A DNA stretch of 64,000 bases from an uncultured bacterium (GCA_937139605.1 CAKZQG010000002.1:24457-88456), one strand, 5' to 3'; positions 20,901 through 30,301 are shown, numbered from the stretch's first letter. Numbers and translations: made by a program. The notes: generated by a model from the sequence alone, not told the origin.

Positions 20901-21521
20901 ATGGATATAAATAATAATTTAAATTTAATTGAAAATAAATTTATTAAAGCTGATTTTAAAGATAAAAAAAATATTAATAATTTTAAAGATAATAGTAATA
21001 TTGATAATGTAAATATTGTTAGTATTAATGATGGTATAGTAAGTAATTACAATAAAATTGATAAAAATATAATTACTTTAAAAGAAAATAAAATTGAAAA
21101 ATCTGGTAATTCTAAAGATGAATTAAAAGATGAGTTAAAGAAATATTTAAAGAAGTTTAATAAGAAATTAATTATTAAGACTTTTTCTAAGGTTCCTTAT
21201 GGTGTAGCTGGTTATTTTACTGCTGATAAGTTTGTTTTAAAGAGTTTAAAGTATATGGCTCCTGTGATTGAAGCAGTTTTTGCTTATAAGGATTATCATC
21301 ATAAGATACAAGAGGGAAAAAGCAAGTTTAGTGCAGCTTTCGAAACTATTAGCTCTTTTGTTAGTGGGGTTGGGGTATCTTATCTTGTAGGTTCAAGTAT
21401 CTCTGGACCTTTGGGGTTCGCTTTATCTGTTTCTTTAGGAGCATTAGCAGGAGTTTTAGCTGATAAATTAGCTTCTAAAATATCTTCTAAAATATCTTCA
21501 AAAATATCTTCACATATCTAA
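20901..21521 (+). CDS. Hypothetical protein with Gly-rich hydrophobic C-terminal half
   Basis: ORF with SD-like AAAGGAG; 'SGVGVSYLVGSSISGPLGFALSVSLGALAGVLADKLASKISSKISSKISSHI'. Confidence 0.55.
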   Translation: MDINNNLNLIENKFIKADFKDKKNINNFKDNSNIDNVNIVSINDGIVSNYNKIDKNIITLKENKIEKSGNSKDELKDELKKYLKKFNKKLIIKTFSKVPYGVAGYFTADKFVLKSLKYMAPVIEAVFAYKDYHHKIQEGKSKFSAAFETISSFVSGVGVSYLVGSSISGPLGFALSVSLGALAGVLADKLASKISSKISSKISSHI

Positions 21522-21530
21522 AAGGAAAAT

Positions 21531-21612
21531 AATTAAACCTTCAGGAATTTAAGTTTTCTACTTAAAATTAACTAATAAAAACTAAGTTAGTTTAAATTAA
21601 AAAGGTTTAATT
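21531..21612. other. Predicted three-way-junction structured element
   Basis: Outer 11-bp perfect inverted repeat AATTAAACCTT (21531-21541)/AAGGTTTAATT (21602-21612) enclosing hairpins TTTAAGT/ACTTAAA and AACTAA/TTAGTT. Confidence 0.4.
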
Positions 21613-21706
21613 AACTAAGGATATAATTATATTAATAGGCTTATTAGATTAAGTGTTTTTTAGTTTTTAATTTTTAATTTTTAATTTTAAGCGCGGGGAG
21701 TTTTTT

Positions 21707-21791
21707 GGGGGAGTGGCGGAATTGGCAGACGCGTTGGACTTAGGATCCAATGGGGACACACCCCGTGCGGGTTCAACTCCCGCCTCCCCCA
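21707..21791 (+). tRNA. tRNA-Leu (anticodon UAG)
   Basis: Acceptor GGGGGAG/CTCCCCC, D-arm 'TGGCGGAATTGGCAGACGC', anticodon stem-loop TTGGA-CTTAGGA-TCCAA, long variable arm, T-arm 'GCGGGTTCAACTCCCGC'. Confidence 0.96.
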
Positions 21792-22073
21792 TCCTAATTC
21801 TACTAAAATTAAATTTAAAAATTTCTAAAATTCATACCTTAATTCTAAATTTTTTCTATCATTACTTGACTTAAAGCAACTGGATATAAACTTTTTAATT
21901 TATTATGGATTTGTATTAATTCAATTTTTATTTTTATATTTAAAATAACTGCTTTTTTTTATTCTCAAAAAATCTAAGACTTTCATGTTTTCATTTAAAG
22001 TAGGATTAATTTTCTACTATATCAGTAAATCCCTTAAAAAAGCATCTATTAGAAAAGCAACGTATGGCGTTAA

Positions 22074-22145
22074 ATATAACAGCAACCTTTACCAAAGCTA
22101 CTAGTTTTTATTGATAGATAGTAGTTGTTATATTGCTTCTTTTTA
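22074..22145 (+). terminator. Long hairpin followed by T-run; terminator or attenuator
   Basis: ATATAAC (22074-22080)/GTTATAT (22127-22133), inner AGCTACTA/TAGTAGTT, then TTGCTTCTTTTT. Confidence 0.4.
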
Positions 22146-22216
22146 AAAGGAAAAACTTTAATTAAATATAAATTCTATATTAAGAAGTATAAGTATGGTA
22201 TTTATTAAATTATTAA

Positions 22217-22576
22217 ATGTATAAGAAATTACCAGTCTTAAGTAGCAATTTAACCAAGAATAAGAAAGAAGAAAAATTATGTAGAAAACATATACTATTA
22301 AGGAAATTAACTTTTCAGGAATTAAATATATTGTGTTTAATAGGATTAGGTTATACTAGTAAGGAGATAGCAGACAAGTTATTTATAAGTGTTAGGACTG
22401 TTGAAGTTCATAGGAGAAATATAATGTTTAAGCTTAATGCAAAGACTCGAAAGGATTTGGTTAAAATTTTTATAGAAACGGGTTTAATTTTGCCTTATCT
22501 GCCGTGTATTAGGGATATGAACTATTGTTATCTAAATAAAAAATTATGCCCATCTTGTAAAAAATTTTATTTTTAA
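22217..22576 (+). CDS. LuxR-type HTH protein with C-terminal cysteine cluster
   Basis: 'LTFQELNILCLIGLGYTSKEIADKLFISVRTVEVHRRNIMFKLNAKTRKDLV' is a LuxR/NarL HTH; C-terminus 'CIRDMNYCYLNKKLCPSCKKF'. Confidence 0.82.
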   Translation: MYKKLPVLSSNLTKNKKEEKLCRKHILLRKLTFQELNILCLIGLGYTSKEIADKLFISVRTVEVHRRNIMFKLNAKTRKDLVKIFIETGLILPYLPCIRDMNYCYLNKKLCPSCKKFYF

Positions 22577-22588
22577 TTTTTATTTTTT

Positions 22589-22867
22589 ATGGCTAATATA
22601 AAACTAAGGAGAAGTAATAAAAAAATATCTATAAAGATATTGTTTTTTGCATATGCTAAAGAAATTGTTAATAAGAATTATTTAAATCTTAAGGTGAATA
22701 ATATAACTAATGTTAAAGAAGTATTGGAAAAATTATATATAGATTATCCTGATTTAAAGAAAATTAATTTTTCTGTAGCTTTGAATAATGAATATATAAA
22801 TGATTATGAAATTATTTTAAAGAATAAAGATGTTATATCTATTATTCCTCCTGTTAGTGGAGGCTAA
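22589..22867 (+). CDS. moaD: Molybdopterin synthase sulfur carrier subunit
   Basis: 'KILFFAYAKEIVNKN', C-terminal 'DVISIIPPVSGG' typical of MoaD. Confidence 0.88.
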   Translation: MANIKLRRSNKKISIKILFFAYAKEIVNKNYLNLKVNNITNVKEVLEKLYIDYPDLKKINFSVALNNEYINDYEIILKNKDVISIIPPVSGG

Positions 22868-22929
22868 TAAAGAGGATAATCAATTTCTTAAAACAACACT
22901 TAATAGGTGGGGGAGTTTAGATTGTCAAA

Positions 22930-23400
22930 ATGAAATTGAAAGAAGAAAATAGGAATAAAAAAAATAATAACAAAACAAAAATTATTCAAGAAAATATTTA
23001 TATAGAGATAACTAAAAAGGAAATTAAAGTCAATTCATATTTAAAGAGATTATATGATTCTAAGTTAGGGGGTAATGTAGTTTTTATTGGTACTATACGA
23101 GATAAAACGGATAAAGGGGATTTAATAGATTATTTGTATTATGAAGCTTATAAACCGATGGCTTTAAATGAGATTAGAAAAATTTTAGAAAATTATTTAT
23201 TTCAAGGGGCTTTTAAAAAGGGATTGGTTGTTCATAGGATAGGGATTTTAAAACCTAAGGATATTGCCATTTTAGTAGCATTAGCTAATGAGCATAGAGA
23301 TAATTTATTTAATGTACTTGATTTAATTGTTAAGGAAATAAAAGAAAAGGTTCCCATTTGGAAAAAAGAATACTTTAATAATTCCTATAAATGGATTTAA
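22930..23400 (+). CDS. moaE: Molybdopterin synthase catalytic subunit
   Basis: 'GGNVVFIGTIRDKTDKG', 'YYEAYKPMALNEI', 'VVHRIGILKPKDIAILVALANEHRDNLF', 'IKEKVPIWKKEYF'. Confidence 0.9.
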   Translation: MKLKEENRNKKNNNKTKIIQENIYIEITKKEIKVNSYLKRLYDSKLGGNVVFIGTIRDKTDKGDLIDYLYYEAYKPMALNEIRKILENYLFQGAFKKGLVVHRIGILKPKDIAILVALANEHRDNLFNVLDLIVKEIKEKVPIWKKEYFNNSYKWI

Positions 23401-23639
23401 TAATTTGCTTTCCTAATCAGTTTATATTTTTCTACTGAAGCCGATTTACCTTTTAAACCTTCAATATTTAATTCTTTTAGGTAATAAAAACTTTTAGAAG
23501 CTTCTAAAAAATATGTGTTCCCTGTAAAATTAAATAAATCCTTACAAGTCATAGCTTTTGTTGTTAAATAATTATCACTAAGATATTTTGAAATTAATAA
23601 AAATAGTAAAAAATAATGAGAAAGCTGGGTAAGCACCAA
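23397..23639 (-). CDS. Small hypothetical protein
   Basis: 80-aa ORF convergent with moaE and overlapping its stop by 4 nt; no recognised motif. Confidence 0.25.
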   Translation of the reverse strand: MVLTQLSHYFLLFLLISKYLSDNYLTTKAMTCKDLFNFTGNTYFLEASKSFYYLKELNIEGLKGKSASVEKYKLIRKANY

Positions 23640-23875
23640 CTTAAAATATCAAAAATAGTGTTAGTTATATAAAGTTCAGTTTCAGTTGGTAATTTAAAAT
23701 AACTTGCTATTAAAAGTATATATGTTTGAATTTCTATAAAAATGTTTTAGCCATAATGAGGATAATAAATAATAGATGTAAATATAAATAGTAGGATTGT
23801 TAGAAAAGGGAGTAAATAGAGGGCCAAAGGCAAAGTAGGAAGGAAAATTGGCAATAATAGAGTATTTCCCCACTA

Positions 23876-24985
23876 TTAAAGAGTTTTTTGAGTATTTAAG
23901 GAATCCTTAGGTAGGTAAGCGCATAGTGGTTCAGAAGCTAAGTAATTTTTAAAAGTAAAGTATGCTCTTGCTCTTGAGCCACCACATATATACCTGAATT
24001 CACAGTATCTACATTTACCTTCATAATTATCAGGATCTCTTAGCTTTATTAAGATTTCATTATTTTTATATATTTCTGATAGTTTATTTTTTTTCAAATT
24101 CCCTACTACTATTGGCAGGAATCCTGAGGGATATACCAACCCTTTAGAAGATATAAAGATTATTCCATTACCATCTCTTATCCCTCTACCTTTAAATATT
24201 GTAGTTTTTTTGATATCTTCAAATGTTTTTCCTTCATTTAGCATTCTTTTTATGAAAGTTCTTCTATAATGATGTAATTCTGTAGTTTTTATTATAAATG
24301 GTGAATTTTTATGGAGTTTATATAGTCTGTTGTTAAATATTTCTATTTCTTCTTTAGTGGGTTCTTGTAGAGATATACCTCTTCCTGTTTTTACTAATAA
24401 GAATAAGCTCCATCTATGGGGTTTTATTTTAGTTTCTAAAAATTCATATATTTTTTCTAAATCGTTTATATTTTGTTTAAATATTAGTGTGTTTATTTGT
24501 AGGTTTATGTTGTAGCTTTTTATTATTTCTGAAAGTTCTAAGGTTTTATGGAAAGTTTTTTCTTTACCTCTTATTTCATCGTGTAATTTAGGGTCATATG
24601 AATCTAAGCTAAGCGAAATTGATTCTATATTAAGGGTTTTGAGTTTTTCTATATGTTGTGTTTTGACTAAAGGTGTAGCGGATGGGGCTAGTGCAAATTT
24701 AACTCCCTTTTTAGAAGTGTATTCTATTATATCAAATAAATCATTTCTTTTAAAAGGGTCTCCTCCTGTAAATACTATTATTGAATTATTAGAAAAATTA
24801 GTTTTTATATCTTCTATTATTTGGAATATTTCATAGGTTTTTAGTTCTTGAGGTTCTGGGGTTTTTATTGAATCTGCTCGGCAATGCTTACATACTAAGT
24901 CGCAAGCTCTGGTTAGCTCCCAATATATTAATAATGGGTAATCTTTATATATTATTTTTTCATTTAAAATTGAATTATTTTGCAT
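23876..24985 (-). CDS. Radical SAM/SPASM protein (resembles the TIGR04053-type family)
   Basis: 'YWELTRACDLVCKHCRADSI' CxxxCxxC motif, 'VFTGGDPFKRNDL', SPASM 'CRYCEFRYICGGSRARAYF...C'. Confidence 0.85.
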   Translation of the reverse strand: MQNNSILNEKIIYKDYPLLIYWELTRACDLVCKHCRADSIKTPEPQELKTYEIFQIIEDIKTNFSNNSIIVFTGGDPFKRNDLFDIIEYTSKKGVKFALAPSATPLVKTQHIEKLKTLNIESISLSLDSYDPKLHDEIRGKEKTFHKTLELSEIIKSYNINLQINTLIFKQNINDLEKIYEFLETKIKPHRWSLFLLVKTGRGISLQEPTKEEIEIFNNRLYKLHKNSPFIIKTTELHHYRRTFIKRMLNEGKTFEDIKKTTIFKGRGIRDGNGIIFISSKGLVYPSGFLPIVVGNLKKNKLSEIYKNNEILIKLRDPDNYEGKCRYCEFRYICGGSRARAYFTFKNYLASEPLCAYLPKDSLNTQKTL

Positions 24986-25012
24986 TTACTTTACTTTTTA
25001 TTTTTTATTTTT

Positions 25013-26290
25013 TTATTTTTCTAATAGGAAGCAATTTAGGATAGTGTTTTTTGGGATATGATCGGTATTAATTTCTATGTATGAGTTTATTGTATTTAGG
25101 ATTCCTATGGTATGAGAGCCCCATTTTTCTATCGGTTTTATTATATATTCGTTATTATCTAAGTAGCAGTAAGTAGGTAGCATTGTTAATCTATCATCTG
25201 TTTTTTTTATTCTTATATCTTCTTTTAGTTTAGCGGGGATTATTAATGGGGAGTAGTTATAATTTTGGAGTTTAAAAATTGCAGGGATTACTAATTTATT
25301 AAAATTAAATAGAGCCGATATGGGGTTTCCTGGTAGTGAAAAAATCAGGATTTTTTTTGTTTTATTTTCATAGATGGAGAATGTAGTAGGTTTGCCTGGT
25401 TTTACTTTTAGTTTTTTAAATATTATTTTCGCTCCTATTTCTGTTAGGATATCATTTATTAGATCATATTTCCCTTTGGATATCCCGCCTATTGTTATTA
25501 TTATATCGCTTATTTTTATTGCTTGGGATATTGCTTTTTGGATTTCTTTTTTAGAATCTTTGGTATGCTTTATTATACCTGTTTTGGCATATTTTTTTAT
25601 ATAGGCTAAAAGTGAATATTTATTTGAGTTATATATTTGTCCTAACTTTATTTTGTTGTTTAGGCTTATTATTTCATTTCCTGTGGTTATTAATGATATA
25701 GTAGGTTTTTTATATACTTTAATTTTTTTTATTCCGTTAGCTGCTAAGATACTTAAGCTAAAGGGAGTTATTAAAGTGTTTTTTGATAATATTAGTTCAT
25801 TTTTTTTAAAATCTTCTCCTTTAAAGCGTACGTGTTGGTATTTTCTTATTTTGTTTAAAATATCTTCTTTTATTTTAACTAATTTATTATTAATGAATTC
25901 TATGTTTTCATAAGGTATTATGGTATCGAATTCTGGAGGTAGGAAAGCTCCTGTTGAGATTTCTATACACACTGGGTATTTTGAATCTTTGGTATTTTTT
26001 ATTTTTAAATTATTATATTTTTGTGCTTTTAAAAGAGTAATTATTTGGAAGGTTGTATTTTTAGTTAAGTCTTCGAATTTTATTGCGATTCCATCCATTG
26101 CCGAATTATTAAATGGGGGATTATCTATTTTTGATATTATGTCTTGTGATAATATGTAGTTGGTTGCTTCTTCTATTTTTACTTCTATTTCCTTTAAGTT
26201 AAAATTTATGTTTTTTTCTATTAAATTTATAGCTTGGTATATATCTATGTATTCAGAATGTGTTATGTTTTTTAATGAATTAATTTCCAT
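25013..26290 (-). CDS. moeA: Molybdopterin molybdenumtransferase
   Basis: 'DNPPFNNSAMDGIAI', 'ISTGAFLPPEFDTIIPYE', 'LITTGNEII', 'IITIGGISKGKYDLI', 'KVKPGKPTTFSIY', 'FSLPGNPISALFNF'. Confidence 0.93.
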   Translation of the reverse strand: MEINSLKNITHSEYIDIYQAINLIEKNINFNLKEIEVKIEEATNYILSQDIISKIDNPPFNNSAMDGIAIKFEDLTKNTTFQIITLLKAQKYNNLKIKNTKDSKYPVCIEISTGAFLPPEFDTIIPYENIEFINNKLVKIKEDILNKIRKYQHVRFKGEDFKKNELILSKNTLITPFSLSILAANGIKKIKVYKKPTISLITTGNEIISLNNKIKLGQIYNSNKYSLLAYIKKYAKTGIIKHTKDSKKEIQKAISQAIKISDIIITIGGISKGKYDLINDILTEIGAKIIFKKLKVKPGKPTTFSIYENKTKKILIFSLPGNPISALFNFNKLVIPAIFKLQNYNYSPLIIPAKLKEDIRIKKTDDRLTMLPTYCYLDNNEYIIKPIEKWGSHTIGILNTINSYIEINTDHIPKNTILNCFLLEK

Positions 26291-26454
26291 AAAAAAATTT
26301 AGTATTATTTATTTTGATTTTGTTGGTTTCCAATTATAAAATTATACTTTTTATTTTTGAAACCTTTTAGTACCTTTAAAAATACGTAGTTTATACTAAA
26401 AGAATAGGATTATATTAAGAAAATTTTATAATTGAGGGAGGATAGATAAAGGGT

Positions 26455-27921
26455 GTGAATGGTATGATAGTTATTTTATTTTTAGGGATTTTATTATTAT
26501 TGCTGGATTTAGTGAATGCTAAAAATGTTTCTGATTTTGAACTTAGGGCTCGCTATGAATATTTTAATTATTTTAATAATAATAATAATTATGATAACTC
26601 TTATGGGTTTTTAGGGATTAATATAAGGTATAATTTTATGTTAGATATAGATAGTAATACCTATGGTATGAGTTTATTTATCCCTTATTTATCTAATTTA
26701 CCGAGGAATTCTAATTCTAATGTTGGGCCTTTAGGTTTGGGAGCTTTATATTATCAATTTTCTCATTCTCAAAACTCTAATTTTATTATAAAGCAGCTAT
26801 TTGCTGATTTTAATTTATATAAAAAAAATATTAAAACTGAAAATATTGAATTGAATAAAACTTTAAGATTGAAGATAGGGAGGTTTGATTTTAATGATTC
26901 TAATGAAATTTTACCTGTTAATAGTACTTTAAAATGGATAAGATTAAATAAAATCCAGCAGAGATTGATTGGGACTTTTGGATTTAGTCATATCCAGAGA
27001 TCTTTTGAAGGTTTTAATCTTTATTTTAATAATTCTGTTAATAATTCTGAAAGGTATAATTTTACTTTATTTTTTGGGAGGCCAACTTTTGGAGTATTTG
27101 ATATTAAAACCCCCAATGAGCATATCGATAATTTATCTGTTGGGTATTTAAGCTATAATTTTATAAATGAAAAACGATTATCTGATTTTAGGCTATTTTA
27201 TGGATATTATAATGATCATAGGAATGTTATTAAAACTTCTAATAATTCTTTTGCTATTAGTGATTCTGTTCTTATTAATTCTATTGGGTTTAATTATTCT
27301 AAGGTTTTTGATACTAAAGAAGGTAGTTTAGATTTTGTTTTATATTATATTTATCAATTTGGTAAATGGGGGAATTTAGATCATTCTGCTAATGCTTATT
27401 GTATTGATTTAGGATATAAATTTAAAAGTCTTTATTTAGAGCCTTATTTTAGGGTAGGTTATTTTAGAGCTTCTGGAGATAAAAACCCTTATGATAATAA
27501 GCATACTACTTTTACCCCTTATTTATATACTCCAAGGTTATATGCACTTTTCCCTTTTTATAATCAGATGAATATTTCTGATTTTAGTGTTTATTTGGGT
27601 TTAAAATTAACAGAGGATTTTAATTTAGCTTTGGAGTATCATGATTTAAATTTAACTTCTAAGGAAGATAGATGGTATGCTGGTGGTGGAGCTTTTAATG
27701 AAAGTGTTTTTGGATATTCTGCTATTAACTCGTTTGGTCTATCTAAATTAGCTAACCTTTATAATATTACTTTTTCTTATAATTTTAATGATAATTCTAA
27801 ATTAGTATTGTATTATGGGATAGCTAATGGGAAAGACGTTATTAAAAGGGTATTTAATTTAAAATCTAGTGCTAACTACTTTTTTATTGAATATACTCAA
27901 AAAATCAATTTCCTTAAATAA
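26455..27921 (+). CDS. Outer-membrane beta-barrel/porin-like protein (alginate-export-like pattern)
   Basis: N-terminal signal-like hydrophobic stretch, many alternating aromatic beta strands ('LRLKIGRFDF', 'FSHIQRSFEGFNLYF'), C-terminal 'YFFIEYTQKINFLK'. Confidence 0.65.
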   Translation: MNGMIVILFLGILLLLLDLVNAKNVSDFELRARYEYFNYFNNNNNYDNSYGFLGINIRYNFMLDIDSNTYGMSLFIPYLSNLPRNSNSNVGPLGLGALYYQFSHSQNSNFIIKQLFADFNLYKKNIKTENIELNKTLRLKIGRFDFNDSNEILPVNSTLKWIRLNKIQQRLIGTFGFSHIQRSFEGFNLYFNNSVNNSERYNFTLFFGRPTFGVFDIKTPNEHIDNLSVGYLSYNFINEKRLSDFRLFYGYYNDHRNVIKTSNNSFAISDSVLINSIGFNYSKVFDTKEGSLDFVLYYIYQFGKWGNLDHSANAYCIDLGYKFKSLYLEPYFRVGYFRASGDKNPYDNKHTTFTPYLYTPRLYALFPFYNQMNISDFSVYLGLKLTEDFNLALEYHDLNLTSKEDRWYAGGGAFNESVFGYSAINSFGLSKLANLYNITFSYNFNDNSKLVLYYGIANGKDVIKRVFNLKSSANYFFIEYTQKINFLK

Positions 27922-27967
27922 AGTATATTATTTTAAAATGTAGAATAATAGTACTAAGGGGAATAAT

Positions 27968-28990
27968 ATGGAAGGCATTAATATTGACAGATATTTAAGG
28001 CACGTTATATTACCTGAGATTGGGTATCAGAAGCAAAAGGAGTTAAAAAATAGGAAGGTATTAATAGTAGGCTTAGGAGCTTTAGGGAGTGTTATTAGTG
28101 TTTATTTAGCGGCTTTTGGGGTTGGGTATCTTAGGTTAATTGATTTTGATAGAGTATCTATTTTTAATCTTCATCGGCAAGTATTTTATAAACAAAAAGA
28201 TTTATCTAAAAAGAAGGCTAAGGTTATTAAAAAGTATATAAATGAACAAAATCCGGAGGTATTTGTTGATGCTATTGATCAGCCATTAAGTTATGCTAAT
28301 TTTCAAAAGATTTTTAAAGATATAGATTTAGTTATAGATGCTACCGATAGGTTAAGTAGGAAATTTTTGATAAATGATGTTTCTAAGATTTATAGAATCC
28401 CATTTGTTTTTGGGAGTATTTATCGATTTGAGGGGATGGCTGCTTTATTTTGGGATTCTGCTTGTTTGAGGTGTCTTTTTAATGAAAGGTTTGATGCCCC
28501 TTCTTGTGAGGATTCGGGAGTTTTTACTCCTATTTCTATTGCTGTTTCCTCTATTCAGTTATCTTTAGCTCTTAAATTTTTGTTAGGAATCCCTTTTAAG
28601 AAGAATACTTTATTTGTTTTTGATTTTCTTTATGATAGTTTTTTTGAATATACTATAAAACCTAATAAAAGTTGTTTGTGTAATAATATAGAATCTTTAA
28701 AGGATAGTTTATTTAGGATTAGGGATATTGAGGTTAAGAAAGTAAATAAAGATCTTGATATAGTTTTTGATTTATCTAATGTACCAGCGCTTAAGAATAA
28801 TCGGGATTTAAAAAAATTAGAAGAGAAAGTAAGGAGTTTAGCAAATGGAAAAAATAGGATAGTTTTTAAGTGTAGGAGGGGAGAGAAGAGTTTAGAATAT
28901 GCAAAATATTTTAGAAATTTAGGAGTTAATTGTTTTAGTTTGATAAATGGTAATGAGTCTGGTTGTATTAAGAGTATTGGTATTGAATGA
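27968..28990 (+). CDS. moeB: MoeB/ThiF-type adenylyltransferase with degenerate C-terminal rhodanese-like domain
   Basis: 'RYLRHVILPEIGYQKQKELKNRKVLIVGLGALGSVISVYLAAFGVGYLRLIDFDRV', 'DATDRLSRKFLIND'; C-terminal 'IVFKCRRGEKSLEYAKYFRNLGVNCFSLINGNESG'. Confidence 0.88.
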   Translation: MEGINIDRYLRHVILPEIGYQKQKELKNRKVLIVGLGALGSVISVYLAAFGVGYLRLIDFDRVSIFNLHRQVFYKQKDLSKKKAKVIKKYINEQNPEVFVDAIDQPLSYANFQKIFKDIDLVIDATDRLSRKFLINDVSKIYRIPFVFGSIYRFEGMAALFWDSACLRCLFNERFDAPSCEDSGVFTPISIAVSSIQLSLALKFLLGIPFKKNTLFVFDFLYDSFFEYTIKPNKSCLCNNIESLKDSLFRIRDIEVKKVNKDLDIVFDLSNVPALKNNRDLKKLEEKVRSLANGKNRIVFKCRRGEKSLEYAKYFRNLGVNCFSLINGNESGCIKSIGIE

Positions 28991-29102
28991 TATCTTTATA
29001 AAGTGAAAACCATTATTATGAGGGTATTTAGAAAATGGGTTATGGGGCATTAAGACACATTGTTAGTGGTTTTTGTGGTTATTTAATTCCTATATAGGTC
29101 GT

Positions 29103-29197
29103 TAGCCCCATTATTAGGGGGGTATTTAACCCCCTAAGGGGTTATGGGGCAAGCCCCATTGTTAGGGGGGTTTTTGGGGTTATCTTAACCCCCTAAG
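29103..29197. repeat. G/C-run palindromic repeat cluster
   Basis: Two copies of AGCCCCATTRTTAGGGGGGT, each followed by ACCCCCTAA, plus GGGGCAAGCCCC; striking in an AT-rich background. Confidence 0.7.
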
Positions 29198-29300
29198 AAA
29201 AATTGATTTTTATCAATAAAATAATAAAATTTTTTATGATAAAAAAAGAGGAATTTTTTTTTTGAATAATATTATTAATAACTTAAGGAGGTGATAATTA

Positions 29301-30035
29301 ATGTTAAAGATAATATCAAAACTAAATATAACAGTTTTTATTTTTATATTAATAGGGATAATATTAAGCATGATATCATATAATATTTCTTTTGATAATA
29401 AGTTTAGTAATTTATTAGCAAGTTCTTCAATAGGTAGCGGTATTGGAGGAGGTAACATTATAGGAAAAGTATCAAATACTTTTGGAACTCCATTAAATAG
29501 GGACGTAGACAAAGATGGAGATAGTGATGCTGCTGTAGTTCTTAATAACATCGCTGGCGGGAATGGTTGGGATTATGGATATTCTTTGTATGTAGATAGC
29601 AATGGTAAAGTTTATGTCACTGGGAGGAGCTCTAATGGTAGTAATTCGGATATGTATGTAATAAGGATAAACAGTGATGGGACTATGGATAATACGTTTG
29701 ATAGTGATGGTAAAGTTGTTGTTAATTCCATCGCTGGCGGGAATGGGCATGATATTGGAAGATCCCTGTATGTAGATAGCAGTGGTAAAGTTTATGTCAC
29801 TGGAGAGAGCGATAATGGTAGTAATTGGGATATGTATGTAATAAGGCTAAACAGTGATGGGAGTATGGATAATACGTTTGGAACTAATGGGAAAGTTGTT
29901 GTTAATTCCATCGCTGGCGGGAATTGGCATGATGATGGAGATTCTGTGTATGTAGATAGCAATGGTAAAGTTTTTGTCACTGGGGAAAGCTGGAATGGTA
30001 GTAATGATGATATGTATGTAATAGAGATAGAGTAG
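29301..30035 (+). CDS. Delta-60 repeat protein with N-terminal signal/TM
   Basis: Three near-identical units such as 'IAGGNGHDIGRSLYVDSSGKVYVTGESDNGSNWDMYVIRLNSDGSMDNTFGTNGKVVVNS'. Confidence 0.8.
   Translation: MLKIISKLNITVFIFILIGIILSMISYNISFDNKFSNLLASSSIGSGIGGGNIIGKVSNTFGTPLNRDVDKDGDSDAAVVLNNIAGGNGWDYGYSLYVDSNGKVYVTGRSSNGSNSDMYVIRINSDGTMDNTFDSDGKVVVNSIAGGNGHDIGRSLYVDSSGKVYVTGESDNGSNWDMYVIRLNSDGSMDNTFGTNGKVVVNSIAGGNWHDDGDSVYVDSNGKVFVTGESWNGSNDDMYVIEIE
29551..30031 (+). repeat. 180-bp tandem coding repeats
   Basis: 'tcgctggcgggaat' recurs at 29551, 29731 and 29911 (exactly 180 bp apart) with high nucleotide identity between units. Confidence 0.85.
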
Positions 30036-30079
30036 GGTTAGAGAAATTGAAAATAAAATTTAAAAAATAAAATTTAAAG

Positions 30080-30107
30080 CAAGGGGGGCTTTTTGCTCCC
30101 TTTTTTA
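30080..30107 (+). terminator. Rho-independent terminator after the delta-60 gene
   Basis: AAGGGGGGC TTTTT GCTCCCTT followed by TTTT. Confidence 0.65.
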
Positions 30108-30301
30108 TTTATTCATTTAAACTAAAAATTTTTAGAGTTATTTTTTTATTTAGAATTTCTTTCTTTATTTAAGATTAATTTTTTATTTTGAATGAATTTT
30201 TTTAGAATTAGATTTTCATATTGAATAAATTCTTAAAAAATAACAGGATTATATTTAAAATTAATTTAAATATTAATTAGACAATGTTTATTTAAAAAGG
30301 G

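Noticed and set aside
24330-26159. Plus-strand ORFs antisense to the radical SAM gene and moeA
   Set aside because: Shadow ORFs opposite strongly supported coding sequences.
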